A stretch of DNA of 58,887 nt from Pseudomonadota bacterium. GTDB taxonomy: Bacteria > Pseudomonadota > Gammaproteobacteria > Xanthomonadales > Rhodanobacteraceae. Location: contig JAJYSM010000014.1 of NCBI GenBank assembly GCA_021793575.1, positions 1-58,887 of the forward strand, in the 5' to 3' direction. The notes beneath the pieces are model-generated. The model did not search any database. It had not been told where the DNA came from and saw only the letters and a program-made list of their open reading frames with translations. The translations under genes were made by a program, and so were the position numbers. Below are positions 7,624 through 16,651 of this stretch, in pieces; the first letter of the stretch is position 1; each line of letters starts with the position of its first letter.

Positions 7624-9012
7624 ATGGAATGCTGCTATATCGGCATCGATCTGGGCTCGACCACCACCAAGGCGGTGTTCCTGGACGAGCATGAGCACAT
7701 CATCGGGCGCGGCATCACCAACTCGCGCAGCAACTACGAGCTGGCCTGCCAGGTGGCGCGCGAGGAAGCGGAGATCGACGCCCGCTTCGGCCTGCTGCGC
7801 GGCAAACTCGAAGCCAGTCCGCAGATCGGCCGTCTGGCCGAACCGCTGATGGCGATACTGGCCTGCACCTACGCGCTGGCCCAGCACCTCGAGCAGTTGC
7901 GTGCCCTGCATGCCGAATGCCGGCAACTGGCGCTGGCGCACGCGTTGCCGGCGACCGAAATGGCGTCGGTCGAGCGCGCGCTCGACACCATCTTCGCCGC
8001 GCTCGAACGCCAGGCCGAACTGGACTTCTTCCCCGGCAGCGCCGCCGCCAGCGACTTCTTCCGCGACCTTGCCACCAGCCAGTACCTGAAGCAGGCCGAA
8101 CAGGTCACGCGCGAGCTGCCGGTCTCGTTCGACCGCCTGGTTGGCCTGTTCGATGCGGCCATCATCCGCGTCGAAAACCACAGCTTTGCCGGGCTGTATC
8201 GCGACTACCTGGACTTCGCCGCCCGCCGGGTGGCCGCCGACGGGCGCTTTGCCGCGTTTGCGGACGAGATCGCCGCCGCCGTCGGCGATACCGCTGCGCG
8301 GCGCTTCAATGTGCTCAATATCGTCGGTACCGGCTACGGCCGTCTGACCCTGCCGTTCGCGCGCGAGCAGATCCGCTCGGAGATCCTTTGCCATGGCCTC
8401 GGCGCGCACTACATGTTTCCACGCACGCGCAGCGTGCTCGACATCGGCGGCCAGGACACCAAGGCGATCCAGATCGACGGCAACGGCCTGGTGACCGGGT
8501 TCCAGATGAACGATCGCTGCGCCGCCGGTTGCGGCCGCTACCTGGGCTATATCGCGGACGAAATGAGTATCGGCGTGCACGAACTGGGGCCGCTGGCGAT
8601 GCAGTCGACCAAGACGGTCAAGATCAACTCGACCTGCACGGTATTCGCCGGCGCCGAGTTGCGCGAACTGATGGCGCTGGGCGAAAAGCGCGAGGACATC
8701 CTGGCCGGCCTGCACCGCGCCATCGTGCTGCGCGCGATGTCGCTGCTGGCGCGCTCGGGCGGGGTCAGTTCCGAGTTCACCTTCACCGGCGGCGTCGCGC
8801 GCAACCAGGCGGTGACCTCGGCACTGCAGAAGCTGGTATTCGAGAACTACGGCGAGATGACCATCAACATCAGCGCCGACAGCATCTTCACCGGCGCCGT
8901 CGGTGCCGCCTTGTTCGCCAAGCGCGACCCCAAGGGCGTGATGGCGGATCTCGAAGTCAGCAAGCTCGCCAGCACACGTGCCGCCTGCGGCGCCGCCAGC
9001 TGCCCGGTCTGA
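7624..9012 (+). CDS. bcrA: Benzoyl-CoA reductase, ATPase subunit A (BcrA-type)
   Basis: A 462-residue BadF/BadG/BcrA/HgdC-family ATPase starting at 7624 behind AAGGAGG. With BcrD it would hydrolyse ATP to drive electrons from ferredoxin to the BcrBC module. The ASKHA phosphate-1 motif GIDLGSTTTKAV is at 7-18 and DIGGQDTK is near 273. The two cysteines that would bind the bridging [4Fe-4S] cluster are C299 (in NDRCAAGCGRYLGY) and C338 (in NSTCTVFAGAE). A roughly 170-residue insertion after the first motif is what makes this subunit longer than BcrD and is typical of BcrA. Confidence 0.9.
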   Translation: MECCYIGIDLGSTTTKAVFLDEHEHIIGRGITNSRSNYELACQVAREEAEIDARFGLLRGKLEASPQIGRLAEPLMAILACTYALAQHLEQLRALHAECRQLALAHALPATEMASVERALDTIFAALERQAELDFFPGSAAASDFFRDLATSQYLKQAEQVTRELPVSFDRLVGLFDAAIIRVENHSFAGLYRDYLDFAARRVAADGRFAAFADEIAAAVGDTAARRFNVLNIVGTGYGRLTLPFAREQIRSEILCHGLGAHYMFPRTRSVLDIGGQDTKAIQIDGNGLVTGFQMNDRCAAGCGRYLGYIADEMSIGVHELGPLAMQSTKTVKINSTCTVFAGAELRELMALGEKREDILAGLHRAIVLRAMSLLARSGGVSSEFTFTGGVARNQAVTSALQKLVFENYGEMTINISADSIFTGAVGAALFAKRDPKGVMADLEVSKLASTRAACGAASCPV

Positions 9013-9023
9013 GGAGGCCACCC

Positions 9024-9890
9024 ATGCTCACTACCAGCGGATTCCACACCATCGGCATCGATGTCGGCTGCGATTCGGTCAAGACGAGCCTGATGGCTTT
9101 CGCGGCCGATGGCAGCCAGCCGCGCCTGCTGTTCAAGGATCTCGACAAGATCCGCAAGCGCAACATCAAGCAGGTGGTGCGCTCGGCCTTCGAGCGGGCG
9201 CTGCTGCGGCACGGCCTGGACGAGGCCGACATTGCCTACATCGCCACCACCGGCGAGGGCGAGCTGGTCGATTTCCGTCGCGGTCACTTTTTCTCGATGA
9301 CCGCGCACGCACGGGGCGCGATCTTCCTCGATCCCTCGGTGCGCGCGGTGGTCGACTGCGGCGCGCTGCACGCCAAGGCGATGTTGATCGACGAGCGCTC
9401 CAAGGTGCTGGCCTACCGCATGACCTCGCAGTGTGCCTCGGGCTCGGGCCAGTTCCTGGAGAACATCGCACGCTACCTCGGCGTGGCCATCGACGACATT
9501 GGCGAGCTGTCGCTGGGCGGCGATTCGCCCGAACAGGTTTCCGGCATCTGCGCGGTGCTGGCCGAGACCGACGTCATCAACATGGTCAGCCGCGGCATTT
9601 CCACCGCGAACATCCTGCGCGGTATCCACCTGTCGATGGCCAAGCGCCTGATCGGCCTGATGCGCATGGTCAAGACCAGCGGCGACGTGCTGGTCACCGG
9701 CGGCCTGGCGCGCAATCCTGGCTTCATCGCGGCGATGCAGGAAATGGCCAACCAGGACAAACGCCTGAAGGCGAACATCAAGGTTCACCCGGACTCGGTG
9801 CACGCCGGCGCGATCGGCGCCGCACTGTGGGCCGGCTACCGGCATCTGCGCCTGCAAGGGCTGCCCATGGCACAGGCGCAGGCGGCATGA
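9024..9890 (+). CDS. bcrD: Benzoyl-CoA reductase, ATPase subunit D (BcrD-type)
   Basis: A 288-residue ASKHA ATPase, the smaller partner of BcrA. It starts at 9024 behind GAGGAGG. The nucleotide motif is GIDVGCDSVKTS at 11-22. Cluster cysteines are C137 (TSQCASGSGQFLENIA) and C176 (SGICAVLAETDV), and VTGGLARNPG lies near the C-terminus. Together the four bcr genes make a complete class I benzoyl-CoA reductase, which two-electron reduces the aromatic ring at the cost of ATP. The stop overlaps the ligase start in ATGA. Confidence 0.9.
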   Translation: MLTTSGFHTIGIDVGCDSVKTSLMAFAADGSQPRLLFKDLDKIRKRNIKQVVRSAFERALLRHGLDEADIAYIATTGEGELVDFRRGHFFSMTAHARGAIFLDPSVRAVVDCGALHAKAMLIDERSKVLAYRMTSQCASGSGQFLENIARYLGVAIDDIGELSLGGDSPEQVSGICAVLAETDVINMVSRGISTANILRGIHLSMAKRLIGLMRMVKTSGDVLVTGGLARNPGFIAAMQEMANQDKRLKANIKVHPDSVHAGAIGAALWAGYRHLRLQGLPMAQAQAA

Positions 9891-11689
9891 TGGACGCGAT
9901 CGACACCAGCTCGATGCCGGTGCTGCGCAACGCGAAAGCACTCGGAGCAGTCGTGCCGAATATCGGCACGCTGGTACTCGACAATGCCGCGCGCTACGCG
10001 TCGGCACCGGCGTTCGCCGAGCGTGTCGACGGGCCCTATCGCCTGCGCAGCTGGACCAACTTCGGCGAGGACGTGCTGCGCCTCGCTGCCTGGCTGCAGC
10101 GCCTGCGCGAGGCCGCCGGAGCGGACTGGCAGGGTCGCGTCGCCTTCATCGCCGGCAACAGCTATGTACGCCACGTGGCCGAGCTGGCGACGATGGCCAG
10201 CGGCGCGGTCAGCGTGCCGATCTTCGCCGGCTATCCGGCCGAGCTGATGGCCGAGTTGCTGCGTTTTTCCGCCGTCGACCTGCTGGTCACCGACCAGCCG
10301 GACAAGGTGCTCGGGCTGGATTCCGGCTGCCTGCCGCCACGCCTGCTGCTGCTGGCGGATCCGCGGGCGCGCGACTGCAGCACCTACACCGCTGGCGGCG
10401 GGCGCGTCGAGCGCTGCTCCGAGGTGCTGGCCGGCGTACCGGATCTGCCGAGGCGCATGCGCGTCGAACAGGAGCTGCGCGCCGTGGCGGCCGACAGCGT
10501 ATGCCTGATCATGTACACCTCCGGCACCAGCGGCTTCCCCAAGGGCGTGCAGCTGAGCCATCGCAACCTGCTCAGCCAGCAGCAGGCGCTGGCGCAGTGC
10601 TGGCAACCCCAGCCGGGACTGCGCATGCTCTGCTACCTGCCCTGGCATCACAGCTTTGGCGGTCTGTTCGAGCGCTTCTTCGCGGTCACCTTCGGTGGCT
10701 GTCTCGCGCTCGACGATGGCTGCGGCAAGGACATCGACCGGTTGCTGGCCAATTTCGCCGAAATCCATCCACAGGTGTTTTTCAGCGTACCCAAGATCTA
10801 CCAGGAAATCACCGCACTGGTGCAGTCGCGGCCGGCGCTGGAACGGGCGTTTTTCCATCCGGAATTGAAGTTCGTGTTCACCGCGGCGGCACCGCTGCCG
10901 CTTAGCACTTCCGCGGTGTTCCGCGCGCACGGTGTGCCGGTGCTGGAAGGCTGGGGTCTGACCGAGACATCTCCCTGCTGCAGCCTGACCCCGCTCAGCC
11001 TGGAACGCACCCCCGGCGTGGTCGGCTGGCCGATCCCGGGGGTGGAACTGGCGCTGGCCGAGGACAGCGAAATCCTGGTACGCGGGCCGAACGTGATGCG
11101 CGGCTATTTCCGCAACGCGGCGGCGACCGCTGCCGCGTTCACCGCCGACGGCTGGTTCAAGACCGGCGACATCGGCGAGTTCCTGCCGGAGGGGGTGCGC
11201 ATCGTTTCGCGCAAGGAACGCATGTTCAAGCTGAGCAACGGCGAGAAGGTGTTTCCGGCGCAAATCGAGTCGCGCATCCATGCCCGTTGCCAGTTCGTGA
11301 AGTATGCCTACGTGTTCGGCTCCGGCCAGCGCACGCCGCATCTGCTGGTATTCCCCAATCGCGAGGCGTTCGAGGGTTGTGCCGGCAGCGGCCAGGGTGC
11401 TGATGACGGCTGCGCCCGACCACGGGACTGCGGACAGCTCGCGCATTGCCTGTCGAACTGCATGGCGCAGATCAATGCGCAGCAGGCGACCGGCTTCGAA
11501 ACGATCCGCCGCGCGCTGGTGGTGGGTCGCGAACTGTCGATCGACAACAACGAATTGACACCGTCATTCAAGCTGATTCCGCGTCGCATCGAGGAACGCT
11601 ACGCCGACTGCATCGAAGCGATGGAGCAGGGCCGCTACGAGCAGCTGCCGGACGACGTGTACGTGCTCGAGCTGGAGGTGCGCAAGTGA
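9887..11689 (+). CDS. AMP-forming acyl-CoA ligase, long-chain-type
   Basis: A 600-residue adenylate-forming enzyme that would activate a carboxylic acid to its CoA thioester. The ATP loop MYTSGTSGFPKG is near 208-219, GWGLTETSPCC near 355, TGDIGEF near 425 and NNELTPSFKLI near 554. The last motif is typical of long-chain acyl-CoA synthetases rather than compact benzoate-CoA ligases. The substrate is uncertain: an aromatic or alicyclic acid, or a dicarboxylate, are all possible given the operon. Residues about 497-522 are unusually rich in Cys and Gly (five cysteines); see the separate note on a possible compensated frameshift. Confidence 0.75.
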   Translation: MMDAIDTSSMPVLRNAKALGAVVPNIGTLVLDNAARYASAPAFAERVDGPYRLRSWTNFGEDVLRLAAWLQRLREAAGADWQGRVAFIAGNSYVRHVAELATMASGAVSVPIFAGYPAELMAELLRFSAVDLLVTDQPDKVLGLDSGCLPPRLLLLADPRARDCSTYTAGGGRVERCSEVLAGVPDLPRRMRVEQELRAVAADSVCLIMYTSGTSGFPKGVQLSHRNLLSQQQALAQCWQPQPGLRMLCYLPWHHSFGGLFERFFAVTFGGCLALDDGCGKDIDRLLANFAEIHPQVFFSVPKIYQEITALVQSRPALERAFFHPELKFVFTAAAPLPLSTSAVFRAHGVPVLEGWGLTETSPCCSLTPLSLERTPGVVGWPIPGVELALAEDSEILVRGPNVMRGYFRNAAATAAAFTADGWFKTGDIGEFLPEGVRIVSRKERMFKLSNGEKVFPAQIESRIHARCQFVKYAYVFGSGQRTPHLLVFPNREAFEGCAGSGQGADDGCARPRDCGQLAHCLSNCMAQINAQQATGFETIRRALVVGRELSIDNNELTPSFKLIPRRIEERYADCIEAMEQGRYEQLPDDVYVLELEVRK

Positions 11690-12609
11690 ATATCCACTAT
11701 GGCGTGGTCGGCACGGGCCCGGTCGGGCGCGTGTTCGCCAGCCTGCTGCACCAGGCGGGACATCGGGTCACCGTGCTGTGCCACCGCCCGCAGACGCAGC
11801 AGATCCTGATCCGCCGTCCGGCCGTGATCAAGGGCGAGCTCAAGGCGTACGCCCAGCTCGACGAAGTGCTGCTGGAAGCGGCCGAGTTCGTGCGCGCCGC
11901 GCCCGACGTGGTGCTGATCTGCACCAAGAGCGTGGATACCGAGCACCTGCTGAAGACCCTGCACGAGCATCGCCCGCGGCCGGAAACGCTGTATGTGTCG
12001 TGCCAGAACGGCATCGATACCGAACGCGTGGTGGCCGAGGTGTTCGGCGCCGACCGTGCGCTGCGCATCGTGCTCAACATGGGCTGCGACGTGTCGTGCG
12101 GCAACGAAGTGATTGTCACCTTCTGCACCACCCATGTGATGTCAAAGCCGGCGTCGGTCGATGCGGAATGGGTCGAGCGCATCGCCAAGGACCTGCGCGA
12201 GTCCGGCTTGCCGCTGACGCTCAGCGCGCACTGGCGCGACGACGCTTTCATGAAGGCGCTCTTGAATGCCTCGCTCGGCAGCCTGTGCGCGGTGACGCGG
12301 CATTGCATGGGCTGCGTCATGGGCCAGCCCGAGGCGCGCGCCATGGTCGAGGACATGCTGCGCGAGGGCATCGCCATCGGCGTGGCCGAAGGCATCAAGC
12401 TGCGCCCGGATTTTCTCGCCTACGCGATGCACTACCTCGACCAGGGCGGTGAGCACCGGCCCTCGATCCTGGTCGACGTGGAGAAGGCCAAGGTTACCGA
12501 GAACGAATTTCACTGCGGCGTGCTGGCGCGACTGGCGCGCCGGCATGGCGTGCCCGCGCCGACCATCGATTTCGTCGACAAGCTGCTGCGCTGCACGGAG
12601 AACTTCTGA
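11686..12609 (+). CDS. Ketopantoate-reductase-like NAD(P) oxidoreductase
   Basis: A 307-residue ApbA/PanE-fold protein. The GTG start overlaps the ligase stop (GTGA). The Rossmann motif is GVVGTGPVGRVFAS at 5-18. KSVDTEHLL and SCQNGIDTERVV match the family's substrate and nucleotide regions, and MKALLNASLGSLCAVT matches the C-terminal helical domain. True PanE makes pantoate for CoA. A copy locked inside an aromatic-degradation operon by overlaps at both ends more probably reduces or oxidises a pathway 2-keto or hydroxy acid. The reaction is unknown, and this gene is not part of the textbook benzoyl-CoA gene set. Confidence 0.65.
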   Translation: MNIHYGVVGTGPVGRVFASLLHQAGHRVTVLCHRPQTQQILIRRPAVIKGELKAYAQLDEVLLEAAEFVRAAPDVVLICTKSVDTEHLLKTLHEHRPRPETLYVSCQNGIDTERVVAEVFGADRALRIVLNMGCDVSCGNEVIVTFCTTHVMSKPASVDAEWVERIAKDLRESGLPLTLSAHWRDDAFMKALLNASLGSLCAVTRHCMGCVMGQPEARAMVEDMLREGIAIGVAEGIKLRPDFLAYAMHYLDQGGEHRPSILVDVEKAKVTENEFHCGVLARLARRHGVPAPTIDFVDKLLRCTENF

Positions 12610-14618
12610 TGCGAGCCTTCCGCACCGTTGCCGTGGTCGGCGCCGGCACCATGGGCTCGGCGATCGCCCAGCACTTCCTGCTGAAGGGCCTCAGCGTGCG
12701 CCTGGTGGACGCGGCTGCCGAAGGGCTGGCGCGCGGTCAGCGCCTGATCGAGGCCTCGCTCGACGAAGCGGTGGCGCGGCGCCTGCTCGACCCGTCCGCC
12801 TGCGCGGCCACTCTCGCGCGGCTGCACCCGACGCTGGATCTGGCCGAGCTGGCCGACGCCGAGCTGGTGGTCGAAGCGGTGTTCGAGGATCTCGCGCTCA
12901 AGCGCGAACTGCTGGGCCGGCTCGAAGGCATCGTCGCGCCCGACTGCGTGCTCGCCACCAACACGTCCTCGTTCCGGGTCAGCGATGTCGCCGCCGGACT
13001 GGCGCATCCGCAACGCCTGGTCGGCACGCACTACTTCTACCATGCAGCCAAGAACAAGCTGATCGAGCTGATTCCTGGCGAACGCAGCGATCCGGAGCTG
13101 CTGCGCGAACTGGAAGGCTTCTACGCCGAACTCGGCAAGACCCCGATCCGCGTCGCCGACGCGCCCGGCTTCGCGGTCAACCGCTTCTTCGTGCCGTGGC
13201 TGAACGAGGCGGTGCGTCTGTATGAAGAAGGCCTGGGCAGCATGTCCGGCATCGACGCGGTGGCGCGCGCGACCTTCGGCGTCGGCATGGGTCCGTTCGC
13301 GCTGATGAACGCCACCGGCGTGCCGATCGCGCGGCATGCCGCCGCCGGCCTGGCCGCGCGTCTGGGGCCGTTCTATGCGCCAGCCACGAGCTTGTGCCAA
13401 CAGGTTGAGCATGGTGGTGACTGGAATCTCGGCGACGACCGCGTGCCGGCCGGCGGCAGCGAGCAGCCCGATGTGATCCGTCGTCGTTTGCTCGGCGCCG
13501 CCCTCGGTTGCGCCGCAGCCCTGGTCAGCGAGGGCGTCTGCGATGCCACCGCCACCGACCTTGGCGCACGCGCCGGCCTGCGCTGGCCGCGCGGACCGTT
13601 CGAGCTGGGCGCCGCGCTGGGCACGAAGGTCGTCGCCGGCATGGTCGGCGAGCTGTTTGCACGCTGGGGCCTGCCGCTGCCGGCGGTGCCATTCGCCCAG
13701 ACGGGCGCCGTGAAACTGGAGTGGGTGCAGACGGAAGTCCACGGTGGCACCGGCCTGATCATCTTCAACCTGCCCGACCGCATGAATGCGCTGGGCGAGA
13801 CGGTGCTGGAACAACTGGAAGCGGCCTGGACGCAGCTGGCGGACGACCCGGCGGTGCAGCGGGTGTTTTTCTGCGGGCGCGGCAAGGCCTTTGTGGCTGG
13901 CGCCGATATCCGCTTCTTCCTCGATGCCATCGATGCCGGCGATCTCGAGCGCATCCAGGCCTTTACCGAACGTGGCCAGCGTCTGCTCGCGCGCATCGAG
14001 GCTTCTGCCAAGCCGACCTGCGCCTTTCTCGACGGCCTGGCGCTCGGTGGTGGCCTCGAGCTGGCGCTGGCCTGCCGCTACCGCCTCGGCACCCGCAACA
14101 GCTCGCTCGCCCTGCCGGAAACCGGCATCGGCATCTATCCCGGCCTCGGCGGCACCCAACGCAGCAGCCGCCTGCTCGGTCCGGGTGTGGCCAAGTTCCT
14201 GATCGCCACCGGCCGGCGCGTCGATGCCGCGCACGCCTTGCAACTCGGCCTGATCGACGCGGTGGTCGACCCGCGGCGCCATCTGCGCGAGCTGGCGGCG
14301 CTGCCACTGCCGGCACCGCAGTCAGGCCGCTGTCCGCAGCCGGAACTGGAGCAGGCCTTCGCCAACTATCGCGGCGACCTTGACGCCGCCACGCTGGCAA
14401 CGCCGGCGTTGGCGCCGTTCGCGCGCGAACTCGCGCGCAAGGCCCCGCTGGCGCTGACGACCGCGATGCGTCTGGTGGACGACGGCCGTGCGCTCGACTT
14501 GCCGGCGGCGCTGGCGCTGGAGCTGGCCGGCCTGAAGACGATCTTCGCCAGCCGCGACGCCCGCACCGGCCTGGCCAGCGTGCTCGACGGCAGCCGCCCG
14601 CAATACCTCGGCCACTGA
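12609..14618 (+). CDS. 3-hydroxyacyl-CoA dehydrogenase / enoyl-CoA hydratase fusion
   Basis: A 669-residue bifunctional protein. Residues 1-360 are a 3-hydroxyacyl-CoA dehydrogenase: VVGAGTMGSAIAQ at 8-20, ATNTSSF near 118, and GTHYFYHAAKNKLIEL in place of the usual substrate loop. Residues about 370-600 are a crotonase with AFVAGADIRFF near 428, GLALGGGLELALAC near 477 and LPETGIGIYPGLGGTQR near 503. The domain order is the reverse of FadB and like some archaeal and anaerobe enzymes. It would suit oxidation of 3-hydroxypimelyl-CoA, with the hydratase serving pimelyl- or glutaryl-side intermediates. The start overlaps the previous stop in TGATG. Confidence 0.82.
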   Translation: MRAFRTVAVVGAGTMGSAIAQHFLLKGLSVRLVDAAAEGLARGQRLIEASLDEAVARRLLDPSACAATLARLHPTLDLAELADAELVVEAVFEDLALKRELLGRLEGIVAPDCVLATNTSSFRVSDVAAGLAHPQRLVGTHYFYHAAKNKLIELIPGERSDPELLRELEGFYAELGKTPIRVADAPGFAVNRFFVPWLNEAVRLYEEGLGSMSGIDAVARATFGVGMGPFALMNATGVPIARHAAAGLAARLGPFYAPATSLCQQVEHGGDWNLGDDRVPAGGSEQPDVIRRRLLGAALGCAAALVSEGVCDATATDLGARAGLRWPRGPFELGAALGTKVVAGMVGELFARWGLPLPAVPFAQTGAVKLEWVQTEVHGGTGLIIFNLPDRMNALGETVLEQLEAAWTQLADDPAVQRVFFCGRGKAFVAGADIRFFLDAIDAGDLERIQAFTERGQRLLARIEASAKPTCAFLDGLALGGGLELALACRYRLGTRNSSLALPETGIGIYPGLGGTQRSSRLLGPGVAKFLIATGRRVDAAHALQLGLIDAVVDPRRHLRELAALPLPAPQSGRCPQPELEQAFANYRGDLDAATLATPALAPFARELARKAPLALTTAMRLVDDGRALDLPAALALELAGLKTIFASRDARTGLASVLDGSRPQYLGH

Positions 14619-14634
14619 AACAGGACTTTCCCGC

Positions 14635-15897
14635 ATGCATGCCACCGCCACCGGCTTTCGCAACGACAACGGCATCGGCGCGCTGTTCGAGGACGTCTAC
14701 CTGCTCGACGGCCGGCGCACGCCATTCGGCAAGTTCTGCGGTGCGCTGTCCACGGTCTCACCCACCGACCTCGGCATCCATGCCGCGCGCGCGGCGATCG
14801 CCGCAGCCGGCGTCGACGCCCTCGCGGTCGACCAGACCATCGTCGCCAACATCGGCCAGGCCAGCGCCGACGCCTTCTTCCTGCCGCGCCACATCGCCCT
14901 GTATGCCGGCACCCCGGAGCAGCGCCCGGCCCTGCTGGTGCAGCGCATCTGCGGTTCCGGCCTGGAGGTGCTGGCGCAGGCCGGCGAGCAGATCGCGCTG
15001 GGCAAGGCGCAACTGGTACTGGGCGTCGGCGCCGACACCATGAGCCGCTTCCCGCTGGCCTCCTATTCGGCACGCCAGGGCTTCGCGCTGGGCCGGCCGG
15101 AGTTCACCGACCTGCTGTGGGAGGCGCTGGACGACACCGCCGCGGTGCCGATGGGCCGCACCGCCGACAACCTGGCCGAGCGCTACAAACTCAGCCGCAG
15201 CGAAGTCGATGGCTTCGCCCTGGCCAGTCAGCAGCGCTGCGCGGCGGCACGTGCACAGGATTTCTTCAGTGGCGAAATCGCGGCAGTGCCGGGACAGGGC
15301 AGCTTCGAGCGCGAAGGGCTGAAAGCACGCCGGTTCCGCTGCAAGAGCAAAGCCGGTCTGGGCGAGGACGAGCATCCGCGCGAAACCAGCGCCGAGCAGC
15401 TCGCCGCGCTGGCAGCGGTGTTCAGCGAGGCCGGACCGACCACGGCCGGCTCCGCGTCCGGCATCGTCGATGGTGCCGCAGCCGTGCTGGTGGCCTCGGG
15501 CGAGTTTGTGCGGGCGCACGGGCTGCGTCCGATCGCCAGGCTGCGTGGCCATGCCGCGGTCGGGGTGGCGCCAGCCTATATGGGGATCGGTCCGGTGCCG
15601 GCGATCCGCGCCCTGCTCGGCGCGGCCGGGATGCGTCTTGGTGACATCGATCGCTTCGAGATCAACGAGGCCTTCGCGGCCCAGTGCCTGGCGGTCGCGC
15701 GCGAACTCGGCATCGAACACCAGCGCCTGAACGTCAACGGCGGCGCCATCGCCATCGGCCATCCGCTCGGCGCAACCGGCCTGCGCCTGGCGCTGACCCT
15801 GATGCGTACCCTGCAGCGTGACGATACCGACTTCGGCATCGCCTCGGCCTGCGTCGGCGGAGGCCAGGGCGTCGCCCTGCTGCTCGAGAAATGCTGA
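14635..15897 (+). CDS. Thiolase (acyl-CoA acetyltransferase), first copy
   Basis: A 420-residue thiolase with the acylated cysteine in QRICGSGLEV, the EINEAFAAQ segment, GGAIAIGHPLGATG and the second catalytic cysteine in ACVGGGQG. It would cleave a 3-oxoacyl-CoA; 3-oxopimelyl-CoA to glutaryl-CoA plus acetyl-CoA is the obvious operon-matched step. It begins 16 bases after the fusion gene and its 3' end overlaps the SDR gene by seven bases. A second thiolase lies two genes on, so the division of labour is unclear. Confidence 0.82.
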   Translation: MHATATGFRNDNGIGALFEDVYLLDGRRTPFGKFCGALSTVSPTDLGIHAARAAIAAAGVDALAVDQTIVANIGQASADAFFLPRHIALYAGTPEQRPALLVQRICGSGLEVLAQAGEQIALGKAQLVLGVGADTMSRFPLASYSARQGFALGRPEFTDLLWEALDDTAAVPMGRTADNLAERYKLSRSEVDGFALASQQRCAAARAQDFFSGEIAAVPGQGSFEREGLKARRFRCKSKAGLGEDEHPRETSAEQLAALAAVFSEAGPTTAGSASGIVDGAAAVLVASGEFVRAHGLRPIARLRGHAAVGVAPAYMGIGPVPAIRALLGAAGMRLGDIDRFEINEAFAAQCLAVARELGIEHQRLNVNGGAIAIGHPLGATGLRLALTLMRTLQRDDTDFGIASACVGGGQGVALLLEKC

Positions 15898-16649
15898 AGC
15901 GCCTCGACCAACGCGTGGCCCTGGTCACCGGCGCCGGCCGCGGCATCGGTGCGGCGATCGCCCGCCGGCTGGCTACGGAAGGTGCCGCGCTGGTACTGGT
16001 CGATCGCGATGCCGACGCGCTCGCTGCGCTGGCGCAAGCGATGCGCGCGGACGGCCAGCAGGCGCTGCCGGTGGTGGCCGACGTCACCGATCGCGCGCAG
16101 GTCGAGGCCCTGATGGCGCAAGTGAACGATGCCTGCGGCGGGCTCGACATCCTGGTCAACAACGCGGGCATCATCCGCGACGGCTTGCTGGCCAAGCTCA
16201 GCGACGCCGACTGGGACCAGGTGCTGGCAGTCAACCTGAAAGGCCCGTTCCTGTGCTGCCAGGCCGCCTTGCCGCTGCTGCGCCAGCGCGAGCGCAGCCG
16301 TATCGTCAACATCGCCTCGCGCGCCTGGCTCGGCAATATCGGCCAGGCCAATTACGCGGCCAGCAAGGGCGGCGTGGTCAGCCTGACCCGCACGCTGGCG
16401 CTGGAGCTGGCGCGCTACCGGATCAACGTCAACGCGGTGGCGCCGGGGCTGATCGACACACCGATGACCCGCGCCATGCCCGCGGCTGCGCGCGAGCGCC
16501 TGCTGCGCATGCAGCCGACCGGCGAGATGGGCACCGCCGAGGACATCGCCGCCGCGGTCGCGTTTCTCGCCGGCCCGGACGCGCGCTTCATCACCGGACA
16601 GGTGCTGCATGTCGACGGCGGCAAGAGCTGCGGGCTGCTGGCGCTGTAG
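15891..16649 (+). CDS. Short-chain dehydrogenase/reductase, FabG-like
   Basis: A 252-residue SDR. It has TGAGRGIGAA for cofactor binding, NNAG near 90 and the active-site Tyr-Lys in QANYAASKG. The serine that should precede the tyrosine sits in IASRAWLGN and appears one residue closer than in FabG, a variant seen in other SDRs. It could dehydrogenate a 3-hydroxyacyl-CoA such as 3-hydroxypimelyl-CoA, or act as a reductase. It overlaps the upstream thiolase and ends two bases before the second thiolase, so it probably works with them. Substrate and direction are inferred from context only. Confidence 0.75.
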   Translation: MLKRLDQRVALVTGAGRGIGAAIARRLATEGAALVLVDRDADALAALAQAMRADGQQALPVVADVTDRAQVEALMAQVNDACGGLDILVNNAGIIRDGLLAKLSDADWDQVLAVNLKGPFLCCQAALPLLRQRERSRIVNIASRAWLGNIGQANYAASKGGVVSLTRTLALELARYRINVNAVAPGLIDTPMTRAMPAAARERLLRMQPTGEMGTAEDIAAAVAFLAGPDARFITGQVLHVDGGKSCGLLAL

Positions 16650-16651
16650 CG

